From Phytomonas francai (Eukaryota; Euglenozoa; Kinetoplastea; Trypanosomatida; Trypanosomatidae), in NCBI GenBank assembly GCA_001766655.1, contig MJCC01000002.1, forward strand, positions 467,050 to 531,049: a DNA stretch of 64,000 nt, given 5' to 3'. The first letter of the stretch is position 1; every line of letters starts with the position of its first letter. The position numbers were made by a program, and so were the translations under genes. The notes under the pieces are model-generated. The model saw only the letters and a list, made by a program, of their open reading frames with translations, ran no database searches and was not told the origin of the DNA. Of the stretch, positions 1-8,904 are shown piece by piece.

Positions 1-860
1 AAATGACAAGGAAACGATGATAGAGAACGCAAACTTTCCCTACAGCGGTGGCGGTGGTTGAGGGAAAAGCCTGATTTGTACGTGTGATCTGTCTGTTGCA
101 TTTAGAAAATGGTTAAGCAAAACATATTCAAAAAAAGTGCTCACCCATTATTAAAAAAAATAAAAAACGATAAAATCTGTGAGTAGGGGAAAATAAGATA
201 TAAAAAGGTCCCGCAGATAATTGGCTACATTGTGGATCACAGTTCAATGAGGCAGCCCCCACCCCATCGGCAGTCCGCCGGAAAGGCTATCGAAACGATA
301 TCGTGCGTGCTGGCACACCGTAGGCAAAGGAGTCAAAGCCTTTATGCTCACCTTTACTGAGGAAGACGACATCTCTACATAAGGATCACAATCCATACGC
401 TCTTCAGTAGTCTTTACTGGAGTTCAAGGGCTAGAATACTAAAGGAGATGACAAGTACCATCCCTTTTTGAGGCCTATGCAAAGTGCATGTACTTGGGGA
501 TGTGTGCAGAAGAAGGGATTAAACCAGGAATCATTAGAAGAATTCTAAAATTCGCACACAAAGAATGTCATGCAATAGAATTGGGTTCGACACTCCTCAG
601 CACGCACCAGAAATAGAGAGGCAAGCGCTCTTTATACATTTCCTTCTGAATGTTGGCTGCGCCAACTATATACAAGCTTCGCCGGAAATCTACGTTTTAG
701 AGTAGTAAAAAAGGATCTAATAAAAAGGGGTCACATGAGTAAATCAGATCAGCATATCGTTTCAGTACTCTCTATTGGATACGGAATGGATTTTTTCCCT
801 ACCACACCACTTTTGTTTTTCCTTATGGAATGAAGGGAAAATATACATACATGGATATAA

Positions 861-861
<1 letters not shown>

Positions 862-893
<32 letters not shown>
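862..893. repeat. (TA)16 microsatellite
   Basis: Uninterrupted TA dinucleotide run read directly from the sequence, in the spacer downstream of Rab GDI. Confidence 0.95.
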
Positions 894-896
<3 letters not shown>

Positions 897-1414
897 TTCA
901 GATATAGAAGTTTATGCAAACTTCCAAAGTTTCATTATACCCTGCATCTCCTTATATATATATATATTTATATATATCACTCCTCAAAATACCCGTGATT
1001 GATTCTTCCCTTTGCTTGATCACCCGAAAGGCTAAAATTTTAACATAGAATCAATTTATGCCACAAAAAAGGTGCAAATAAACAAGAACGCAGATGTCTC
1101 AGGAAGACAGAAATGTGGTATTTAATACAGGAAAGAGTTCGTGAGAAAATACTCAGCGTTTTACGCTCTTACTGACTACTATATTTACGAATAGGTCCTT
1201 TTATTTTTGATAATTCTCCTCGTGTTGCCTATCATTGCAACTCTAGTACCCATCGTATGCGCGCTGCTACCATACAAGCATATGGAAAAAAAAAGAATGT
1301 TAAATGTGATCGCTACGAAAATAACCAATCTAAACCAAGACTCCCGTTTACTCCTCTTTTTAAAAAGCAAAAGAGGTATGATGAAGAATTCAGTATTCAA
1401 GATATCATATTTTA

Positions 1415-1443
1415 GGGGGGGGAGGGGGGGGGGGGGGGGGGGG
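1415..1443. repeat. G8-A-G20 homopolymer tract
   Basis: Eight G, one A, then twenty G on the plus strand. It lies about 100 bases past the Rab GDI stop codon, so the GDI transcript, if it extends this far, carries a poly-C tract in its 3' UTR. Homopolymers of this length are also prone to sequencing length error. Confidence 0.9.
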
Positions 1444-1544
1444 TATATTTCGCCTGAGCATTTTACCTTTTCCATCCTCTCCCTCGCTGTCTAACACACG
1501 TCCGAGACAAAATGGCAAGAATTGTCAATCATTCTTTTCCTACG

Positions 1545-2876
1545 TTAATCGGAGAAACCGGGCCCCTTTATGCTTTCAAAGTCATAGGGTTTTCCGTGTA
1601 TTATCTTGTAGAGCTCCAGGATATTCTCAGCGGCACTCTCGAAATGTGTGGCGGCGTCGTAGCTTTTACTGATATAACACCGACTCGCGCTACCATCCTC
1701 GAGCGGCTCGTAGAGATTGGATACGGAAACAAAAGTCTCGAGCCTGGGTCCGATCAGCTGAAGGCCCGGCATCACGTCCGCCTCCGGGTTGCTCATATTC
1801 TCTACGACAGTTCCGATAATGACGATGTATTTTCCTGGCGGGCACACTTTGTTATCATCCGATAGCTGAAGGATATACATGTCATTTTTGCGCTTTAACT
1901 CCGACTGGGGGATGATAATCTGGCAGGACTTGGTCGAGGCCTTCAGCCCGGGGATGGGGTGATCCATGATCGCAATCACGCGAATCACCTTCCCAACCGC
2001 CCGGACACGATCGGGGAAGTAGGACGGGTCGCCCACGACGAACTTCGCGTACGCCTTCTTCCCCTCACTCTCGATCGACTCGAAGACGCCGTTGGCGTCG
2101 AAGTTCACCTTGTCCACGGAAGTCTGAAGCATATAGGTTCCACCGTAAACGGCAGAAAGCCGAGAGAAGGCCTGCGGGAGCTCCCCACATCCATAAAGCG
2201 AGTACACGTAAGGGGAGGTGGAGTACATGTTAAAACTCCTTTCGTACAGTTTACACCGCATCACGGTATCGTAGGCGGGTTGATGAAGATAATCGTCGTT
2301 GCTCTGCAGCGCCACGGCATGCCCGACAAAGGTGATCGTATCCTTGCCAATCCCAAACTCGTCGTAGAGATTTTTCATCGTCATGGTCTTGAGATTGTAG
2401 CCCTTGTGCGTACGTGGGTCGGCCTCATTATAGGATGACATGAACGAAAAAAGTTTCGCCGCCCGCCGCTTTTCGAAAAAGCCCATGAGCGGCGACATCA
2501 GCGCCTCCTTATCGGTCGCCGGCACCTTCGAAATCGAGCCATCCTTCACAACGAAGGACCCGTCGAGAAGCATGAACTCCATGCTGTATCGCTCCACCAC
2601 CGTCGCGCGAAGAATCCTCACCAACTCGCCCGCGCACATTAAAACCTTGGGGATGAGATCCACGTTGTAAAGGTGGCTGCTGCCAAAGGATGCCGGTGGG
2701 GGGCCCTTTTTAAACTTCTTGTAGAGCTGCTCGAGGTTAAGAGAAGCGCTTTCACCACCATAGTATGAATTACGGTCGACATGGAGAACCTTATAACCGC
2801 TTATCGAGAGCAGGCCAGAGAGCACACACTCGATGAGCCCAGTGCCGCACACAATAGCGTCGTATTGCTCTTCCAT
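1545..2876 (-). CDS. GDI: Rab GDP-dissociation inhibitor
   Basis: This 443-residue protein should extract GDP-bound prenylated Rab GTPases from membranes and recycle them through the cytosol for vesicle traffic. The N-terminus YDAIVCGTGLIECVLSGLL is the FAD-type nucleotide fold with the GTGLxEC signature of the GDI/REP family. It is followed by the HVDRNxYYGGESASLNL block, and by YxxSPYVYSLYGCGELPQAF in the middle. Length matches typical GDI (about 440-450). The frame also opens upstream at a GTG, but the ATG at 2876 gives the usual MEEQYDAIVCG start. A CT on the plus strand at 2920-2921, with a purine run to its right, is a plausible splice acceptor 44 bases upstream of the ATG. It is the last gene of the minus-strand run in the window. 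Confidence 0.96.
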   Translation of the reverse strand: MEEQYDAIVCGTGLIECVLSGLLSISGYKVLHVDRNSYYGGESASLNLEQLYKKFKKGPPPASFGSSHLYNVDLIPKVLMCAGELVRILRATVVERYSMEFMLLDGSFVVKDGSISKVPATDKEALMSPLMGFFEKRRAAKLFSFMSSYNEADPRTHKGYNLKTMTMKNLYDEFGIGKDTITFVGHAVALQSNDDYLHQPAYDTVMRCKLYERSFNMYSTSPYVYSLYGCGELPQAFSRLSAVYGGTYMLQTSVDKVNFDANGVFESIESEGKKAYAKFVVGDPSYFPDRVRAVGKVIRVIAIMDHPIPGLKASTKSCQIIIPQSELKRKNDMYILQLSDDNKVCPPGKYIVIIGTVVENMSNPEADVMPGLQLIGPRLETFVSVSNLYEPLEDGSASRCYISKSYDAATHFESAAENILELYKIIHGKPYDFESIKGPGFSD

Positions 2877-3329
2877 CGTATTAAGAGAATGAATATTTTT
2901 CACACAAAAAATTATGTAGCTTGTATCAAAACAGAGAGGTAAAACCCAATTAATGATATTAAATGTGAATTTGTAGGGTCGGCTATCGAATTTATGTTCA
3001 GCAAACTAAAATATGCACAAGACACGAACTTGACTGAGAGAATATTGATAAAATAAATAAATTAATCTAATTGAATATATTTGATTTTTTCTTTCCTTTT
3101 CTAAAAAAAAGCAAAAAATGTGAAAATAAGGAAGACGACGTAAAAGTAGATGCAAAAAAAAGAAAGTAGGTTCGGGGTAAAAACAGCAAACTATTCTAAA
3201 ATCCTGGATTTTAGATCACATGAGACTATTCGTGGAACAGTAAGGGCAAATTTACTCACACACACACACACACACAGAAACGGTCTTTATTTTTACCCTT
3301 TCCCCGCCCCGCCTCCTTCTCCTCTCCCG
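2877..3329. other. Spacer between DTW-domain gene and GDI
   Basis: AT-rich and gene-free. It holds the probable GDI splice acceptor at 2920-2921 (minus strand) and a (CA)10 run at 3257-3276 in what would be the DTW gene 3' UTR. Nothing else is recognisable. Confidence 0.6.
3257..3276. repeat. (CA)10 microsatellite
   Basis: Uninterrupted CA run in the spacer downstream of the DTW-domain gene. Confidence 0.95.
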
Positions 3330-4766
3330 CTAGGATCCCCCTTCCCCCGGGCGTTTGCCGCGTGAAGCACTTGAAACGTTTGCCATGAAGCACCCTTTCG
3401 TGGCCTCGGATGGCCTACACGTGGGGTTCAGGCGGAGGGCGAAATGGTGTCTTCTCCCCAAGACGTGCTCCGGCGCGTGATGCCATCCGATAAAGCGCTC
3501 ACAGCAATAGCAGTAGTTGAGAACGGGCGGCGGCAGGAGGCCGCGCGCGGCGGCACCCGTCCGGAGGCTCGCCTGGAGGAGCGCCTGGCGATGCTGAGCC
3601 TCCTGACGCCGCGCACGATCGCGGTGCTCGACGAGCTCGCGGAGGCCATCCCCCTCTCGTGTGAACTGCGGCTCCGTGAACTTCAAAAGGCACCGCAGGT
3701 CGACAAAGGCTTTCATCGCGGCCGTGAGGGTGCGGACGGCGCGGGCCGACGCGTCCGGCATCCCCAACGCCTCGAGGTGCTCGCCGGCGGCGATGCTGAC
3801 GGCCTCAAAGGTGCTGACGCCACTCGCCCGGGTCCGCTTGCGTAGGGCGGAAAAAAGGGCCTCGTACTCGCCGCGAATGGTCATGGAAACGCGCGGTACG
3901 CGGCGCGATATATGGCGGTTCAGCGATAGCGCCTGCCCCCAGGTGCTGTCCAGCAAAATGAAATGGAACTTGTCGGCGGGGGCCGCGCACGGCGGCCTAC
4001 CCGCCTCCACGCGAAGGCGCTCACGCACAAACGCGCCGAGATCCGGCGCGCCTTTTTCCGGGTAAAGCAGCAGGTGATGAACGCGGCAGGTCGCGCCGCG
4101 GGAGGCCCCCTGCCGACCCCCCGCCGGAGAAACGTCGTCGTCGTCGTTGGTAGTCGTCGTCGTCGTCGTCGTGGTGGTTGGCTGAAGCCCCGCGAGCGCG
4201 GCGTCGTCCGCGGGGACGCCCCACACGCGAAGGGGCGCGCCGAGCAGGTAGGCGGAGAGGTGCCCCGTGTTCGTACTCCGAAGGACCTCCTCCGCGTGCA
4301 GGACGAGCGTGAGCCCGAAGGCGCCGTCGAGCGCCGCGGAGGGCAGCTCCGCGCGGGACGCGCGCAGCTTCGCACACATGCAGGCCCACATCGGAAACCA
4401 GCACCACAGGCATACACCGCGCGTGTGCGCACGCCAGAGGGTGAGGGAAAGTCGCCGGCGGACCGACGCCGCGTGCCGCGCCTCGACCGGTATTCCGGCA
4501 AGAAAGGCCTTCCACTCCACGGTCTCCTCGGGGCTTAAATAGATCGTCGGCGGCGCGTCGCCTGGCCGCGTCAAATCCAACGCGCCGGCCCCGACCTGCC
4601 CTTCGAGGTCTGGGAGGTGCCGGGCGATCTGCTCCTGCTCGGCCGCACTGCGCGCTGGCATCGTGGCCTCCGGGGTGCCATAGCCCCGCAAGCCGATGTA
4701 GTCTAACAGCACGAGCATGGACAACTTGTAGGGGTCGGATTCCACCCCCTCGTCGGCGAGGTGCAT
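3330..4766 (-). CDS. DTW-domain protein (putative tRNA-uridine aminocarboxypropyltransferase) with C-terminal U1-type zinc finger
   Basis: 478 residues. DTW-domain enzymes (TapT/DTWD1/DTWD2) add an aminocarboxypropyl group from S-adenosylmethionine to uridine in tRNA. Visible family signatures are C119-x2-C122 and C129-x-C131 (the N-terminal metal-binding cysteines), an H/E/NTG stretch at about 156-168, LLDSTW at 271-276 (the DTW motif in its usual D-S-T-W form), and STFEA at 318-322. Residues 197-211 are a Thr10-Asn-Asp4 microsatellite tract inserted in the domain. Near the C-terminus C419-x2-C422-x11-H434-x5-H440, with HVLGRRHH, has the spacing of a U1C/matrin-type zinc finger, which suggests nucleic-acid binding. 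The gene is strikingly GC-rich compared with its flanks. The start at 4766 is ATG. The family call is firm; the tRNA target is inference. Confidence 0.85.
   Translation of the reverse strand: MHLADEGVESDPYKLSMLVLLDYIGLRGYGTPEATMPARSAAEQEQIARHLPDLEGQVGAGALDLTRPGDAPPTIYLSPEETVEWKAFLAGIPVEARHAASVRRRLSLTLWRAHTRGVCLWCWFPMWACMCAKLRASRAELPSAALDGAFGLTLVLHAEEVLRSTNTGHLSAYLLGAPLRVWGVPADDAALAGLQPTTTTTTTTTTNDDDDVSPAGGRQGASRGATCRVHHLLLYPEKGAPDLGAFVRERLRVEAGRPPCAAPADKFHFILLDSTWGQALSLNRHISRRVPRVSMTIRGEYEALFSALRKRTRASGVSTFEAVSIAAGEHLEALGMPDASARAVRTLTAAMKAFVDLRCLLKFTEPQFTREGDGLRELVEHRDRARRQEAQHRQALLQASLRTGAAARGLLPPPVLNYCYCCERFIGWHHAPEHVLGRRHHFALRLNPTCRPSEATKGCFMANVSSASRGKRPGEGGS
4134..4178 (-). repeat. Coding trinucleotide repeat (Thr10-Asn-Asp4)
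   Basis: ACG/ACC/ACT triplets followed by GAC triplets inside the DTW gene encode ten Thr, one Asn and four Asp. It is in frame and sits in a region of the domain that tolerates insertion, so it is probably a length-variable surface loop. Confidence 0.9.
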
Positions 4767-4780
4767 GCGGAGCGTAATTC

Positions 4781-4781
<1 letters not shown>

Positions 4782-4817
<36 letters not shown>
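4782..4817. repeat. (AC)18 microsatellite in the predicted DTW 5' UTR
   Basis: Uninterrupted AC run on the plus strand, reading as (GT)n in the DTW transcript. It lies between the predicted splice acceptor and the ATG, and so fills most of the 55-base 5' UTR. Confidence 0.9.
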
Positions 4818-4819
<2 letters not shown>

Positions 4820-4821
4820 CA

Positions 4822-4836
4822 CTAAGAAAAGGAAAG
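4822..4836 (-). promoter_or_regulatory. Predicted trans-splice acceptor of the DTW gene
   Basis: On the minus strand a pure pyrimidine run, CTTTCCTTTTCTT, ends in AG at 4823-4822. This is the polypyrimidine-AG arrangement used for spliced-leader addition in trypanosomatids, 55 bases upstream of the ATG. Confidence 0.6.
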
Positions 4837-5298
4837 ACGCGTGCACGCCGTTTTCGGAGAATGCGCTGGACTCCCACGTGATGTGGACAGAGACCACACA
4901 CAGGATGTAGTGAGATAGGACACCTAAACGGGGTTATATATGGATCTTAAAAAGAAATACGGAATGCGGGGAAATCATGGAGAGGGATGGTATCCCTCCC
5001 TGTCCAGATTCAGCTACGACGCAAAACCCTATAAAGCGTGCCACAATGGGCAGCGCTAAAGTGAGCTTCATATGCAGATCAAATCATTTAATGCGACAAG
5101 CAAACACCAGCAAGGAAAGCCATCCCAAATGTTTACTGCGCCAGCGGGGAATCATTGTCTCTTTGTAAAGAATCTTCGTTTTTCTGTGAAAAGCCGCGCA
5201 ATGAGGCTGTCAAAAAAAAAAAAAGAAATCTGAATCTGGAAGGATTGCCCCGGTAAGAATCCACAATGCACCCCCAGCCCTTCTTTCCAATTTTTAGC

Positions 5299-6894
5299 TC
5301 ACTCTCGGGACAAATCCACCCCCTTGCCTTTGCAGACCGGGCAGACCTTTCCCTTGCAGCGGCGTTGGGGCGAGAGCCTGGCGGCCAACGACGCCTCCCA
5401 GTCGTGTCCGCAGAGCGAGCACATCCACCACACCACCGTCCGCTGGTCCCGCATCTGCACCTGATCGAGGCGGAGGTCGCCGTTCTTGAGGGGGTGCCAC
5501 TCCTGCAAAAGCACGCCCTCCTCGCGCGCCATCACGTCGGCGGACTGCACGTGCGCGAGGGCGCAGGAGGGGCACGCCGCCCTCCCCCGCACGCAGTCCC
5601 GAATCCGCGCCGTGTAGCTCTGCCCGCAGGACGGGCAAAGCCAGTGCGCGGCGGCCACGCTCCGGCAGTCCACGCTCTCGGGGGAGAGAAAGGGGTCGTT
5701 CCGCGTGGGGTCCCAAAACGGGACGAGCTCCGGGTGCGCCGCCGCGAGCGTCGGGTGCTGCCGCGCCGCGCACCCCGGGCACGTCGTTTTCAGCACGCAT
5801 CGCACGAAAACGGCGCTCCGCCAGGCCTCGCCGCACTTCAGACAGCGCCAGCCCACGACGGCCGCGGAGTCGACGGTGACGTCCTCGACCGGCGTCGCGT
5901 TCTCGGCGCCGTACTCCGCGGCGAGGTCCGGAAAGACGTCCGGAAGGTACTTGCTTTCGAGCCCCTCGTCCGACGCCGCCGCCGCGGGGGCCCCCGCGGA
6001 AGCCGAGCCCTCGTCCTCGTCGTCGGCGGCGGCGATGTCCGCGAATCCGGGCCCGCGGCCGTCGAGCCCCCACCCCTCCGCGCTCGGCGCCAACGCGCCC
6101 TCGCCCTTCTCCCTCGCAGCCTCGTCGAGATCCCTGCCGCCGTCGGCCGCCTCCGTATCGCGACTACCTTTGGAGTCCCGGATCGAAAATGGGTCGTCGC
6201 TCCCCACACTCAATATCGCCTCCTCCGCGCTCATGTACTCCTTTTGCAATAGCCCGTCTTCAGGCTCGGCTTCATGGTTTTCGAGGTCGTGGTCCGCCAC
6301 CTCCTCCTCTTGAGTGGGACGACGCACGTCGCTCAAAGTCGTCGGGGTACGACTGGGTCGCCTTGATTTGGTACGACCGCGCAATTTCGCCGCTGGGTTT
6401 TCCAAATTTTGCTCAAGGATTTCTCCCGGATGAGACCAAGCAGGCCCATCCCCGCCCCTTTGGAGATCCCCATTGCGGGTATTCAAGCGGTCACCCTCCT
6501 GCGCTTGCCCGCGTAAATCCCCACTTCCTGTCGGTGGATATGTCGTTATCCCATTAAGGGAAGACGTGCTCAAAGGGGTCCTCGCATTACGAGAAAGCTC
6601 ACCGTTTTTCTCCGCCTTCGCGACACGCGCCTCATTGTCTAACCCATCCGCGAATTGCCCTCTTAACATCTTTTTGAGCTTTCGCCGCGCGTGAGTCGTG
6701 GAAGACGAGAAGCGGCAGCCGCACCATTCCGCCCCGCCCAATCCCCAGCCGGACAGGCATGACGACCGAGTGGGTGCGAAACGCGGGGAGGGGCGGGAAA
6801 AAGATCGGATTTGGATTGGGTAGCTTGATATACCGTGCAGGGATCCTAGCAGCGGACGCATTATTGAAAAACGACTGACGGAACTGGGCCACAT
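5299..6894 (-). CDS. Triple zinc-ribbon protein (DUF4379-like), probably mitochondrial
   Basis: 531 residues. The C-terminal half holds three repeats of about 60 residues, each with a CxxC pair, a W/WxC region and a second CPxC pair: roughly 340-390 (CLKCG ... CPGC), 395-460 (FWDPTRND ... CPSCG ... CPSC) and 470-528 (EWHPLKNGDL ... CSLCGHDW ... CPVC). The pattern of HPEL, WxPxxN, S-x-WWxC and CPxC is that of the probable zinc-ribbon family DUF4379. The first 75 residues are rich in Ser and Arg with no acidic residues, as in a mitochondrial presequence. A long low-complexity acidic/Ala linker separates the two parts. Role unknown; related kinetoplastid proteins are often mitochondrial, so RNA or ribosome binding is conceivable but unproven. 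The gene is very GC-rich. Start is ATG. Confidence 0.7.
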   Translation of the reverse strand: MWPSSVSRFSIMRPLLGSLHGISSYPIQIRSFSRPSPRFAPTRSSCLSGWGLGGAEWCGCRFSSSTTHARRKLKKMLRGQFADGLDNEARVAKAEKNGELSRNARTPLSTSSLNGITTYPPTGSGDLRGQAQEGDRLNTRNGDLQRGGDGPAWSHPGEILEQNLENPAAKLRGRTKSRRPSRTPTTLSDVRRPTQEEEVADHDLENHEAEPEDGLLQKEYMSAEEAILSVGSDDPFSIRDSKGSRDTEAADGGRDLDEAAREKGEGALAPSAEGWGLDGRGPGFADIAAADDEDEGSASAGAPAAAASDEGLESKYLPDVFPDLAAEYGAENATPVEDVTVDSAAVVGWRCLKCGEAWRSAVFVRCVLKTTCPGCAARQHPTLAAAHPELVPFWDPTRNDPFLSPESVDCRSVAAAHWLCPSCGQSYTARIRDCVRGRAACPSCALAHVQSADVMAREEGVLLQEWHPLKNGDLRLDQVQMRDQRTVVWWMCSLCGHDWEASLAARLSPQRRCKGKVCPVCKGKGVDLSRE

Positions 6895-8904
6895 GATATA
6901 GGCTTAAGTTCTTGTTGCCGGTTGAAATGTACTAGTAGAAAGTATAGCAAGAGAATAAAAGGGCAACTCGGCTCAATTCAAAAACAATCTCTAAGGAAAA
7001 CTGCAAAAAAAAAGGGCGTTTTTACAATTGCGACCTAAGCTACGTATTGAACGTGATCAATAAGGCTAGCACTCCTTCTTTCACAACTTGGATAACAAGA
7101 ATGAGTCTAAAATTGAAAAAAGAGAAGGAAAAAACAATGCGACAAATATTTAATTAAAATTGTTATGTGAAACATGAAAAAAAAAGCAGGAAATACATTT
7201 GATAACCAAAATAATCGCTGAATCTCAGTGCAATATATCTGCATAGACCCAACCCTTTCTGATCGATAGGGTTATTCCATAGATAAGGCAAAGGAAGTCC
7301 CGTCTCTACAAATACAAAACATGGAAAGCAAATTCGAAATGAAAAGGCAGAAATGGATAAGCAGGTGGGAAGGGAGGGGGAGGGTATTACTATCCATTTC
7401 CCGACTCTCTCCTCTCCCAAGGTTAGGAAAGAGAAACCCGTATGGTCTGCATACCTTTCCCTTCCATGTGAAAACCTAGAAATGCGCGTGCAGGAAGACC
7501 ATCATCATCGTTCCCGCTGCGTATTGCCTTACACAAGCTCTCACCTAGGTTCTTTGATGGATACCCACATCGCAGATGTACTAGTCTGGAGCCATCTCAT
7601 CATGCGCATCTTGATCCGTACGAATCTCTAGTCTTGCCCTTTAGGCATCCATAATGTCAACCTTCCAAAATCATTTGATGCCGAGACACAACACAATCAT
7701 CCTGTGTTTTTATTGCTAACCTCCACACGAACCACACCCCGTGAGTAGCGAATGCCAGCCCTTCAGTCTGTCTAGGATACCCCCATATGCAGTCCCCCTC
7801 CCCCTGGGGCTGCACATCCTATGCGAGAGCATGGGAATTCTGTTGGCGAAGGAATTCTCCTCACGCCCGCACAGGAGACCATTCAACGAGACACCACCAT
7901 ATAGGAATATAACTGGGCCACAATATGCATCCAAGCTCTCCTTTATCGAACTAGGTATTCTCCTGTAAGAGAGCTATTTCTTAATGATATTACGGCTCCA
8001 CACATAAGCTACGCTTTTTCTAGTTGTAAATGACAATTGATGCATCAGAGTCTCCTAAAATACCGAAACGAAGGACCAAGACCTGAAAAGGAAATAGGAA
8101 TAGCTATAAAACACTTCTACTGCTAGGGAACCATTATCTTCCTTTTTGTGTACGAAATAAGGAATTTTCTTTAAAGAAGGAGCATAATATCCTCTTCTCA
8201 ATATAATGAAACTACAATAATTTGTTGTGTATACACATGGGGCATATAAGAAAAGACAAAGAAACTTGAGATATTAAATTACTATGCATTTATTTAATAA
8301 GGCAATGAAGTGAATAACAAACATAATAGTAAAGGTAATATTTTTCCCTAATCCCAAACTTAGTGTGTGAGTAGGAAAATAATGCAAACAGATCTGAAGC
8401 CTTTATGCAAAGTGAATGTGTATAATAAATCACTCCAAATATTAGCCTATAAATCAAACACTAGCAAAAAAAAAAAACGCAACAAGGATAGCACACCCAC
8501 AATTAAAAATTCATATTAGTTGTTGTTTAATGATTTTCCACAAATACCTACCCCTATATCACAAATATTGCCAAAAATAATCTCTTCGTCTAACCTTCAT
8601 TTTAATATTTCTTTATTCATGCAAAGTGATACGCGCCTCCTTTACCATATTTCAAGCTTATCTTCTTCATTTCACTCCACACGTTAACGTGTGTAGTACG
8701 AATGTTACTACTAATAAAAGAAATAGCATATAGATGCAAAATTTTGTTCCCTTGAAATAGCTTTGTAATCACGCACATTGAATTTTTGTGCCCCCCTCTT
8801 TCCTTTTTTCCCTGCTACATGACTTCCTTCTTTTTCTTATCTTTTAACATTACCGCTACCGAGCAACACCGAAATACATATGTTCTCCCACGAAGCTATT
8901 CAAT
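6895..8904. other. Two-kilobase gene-free spacer
   Basis: Open frames here are short, mutually overlapping and match nothing I recognise. The right part is AT-rich and should hold the dynamin gene 3' UTR; the part near 7340-7960 is less AT-rich. I could fold no tRNA. A cluster of small RNAs cannot be excluded by eye. Confidence 0.5.

Larger units (their letters stand above)
1..1544. other. AT-rich gene-free left edge, downstream of Rab GDI
   Basis: I see no credible gene here. The stretch lies downstream of the minus-strand Rab GDI stop and probably holds its 3' UTR plus spacer. It contains a long TA dinucleotide run, a second shorter TA run near 952-979, and a G-rich tract close to the GDI end. 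No tRNA-like arms could be folded by eye. Confidence 0.6.
4767..5298. other. Spacer between zinc-ribbon and DTW genes
   Basis: Gene-free. It contains the (AC)18 run and the DTW gene splice acceptor described separately; the rest is AT-rich with an A-tract near 5211-5224 and no recognisable feature. Confidence 0.6.

Noticed and set aside
580..605. GGGTTCGAC resembling a tRNA B box
   Set aside because: The flanking bases do not form a T-arm stem, and no matching acceptor or D-arm is present.
3963..4538. Long plus-strand frames opposite the DTW gene
   Set aside because: They are Arg/Gly/Pro-rich shadows produced by the high GC content of the real minus-strand gene.
5266..6252. 328-codon plus-strand frame opposite the zinc-ribbon gene
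   Set aside because: Antisense shadow: no domain, biased Arg/Ala/Pro composition, opposite to the cluster direction, while the minus strand encodes clear CxxC repeats.
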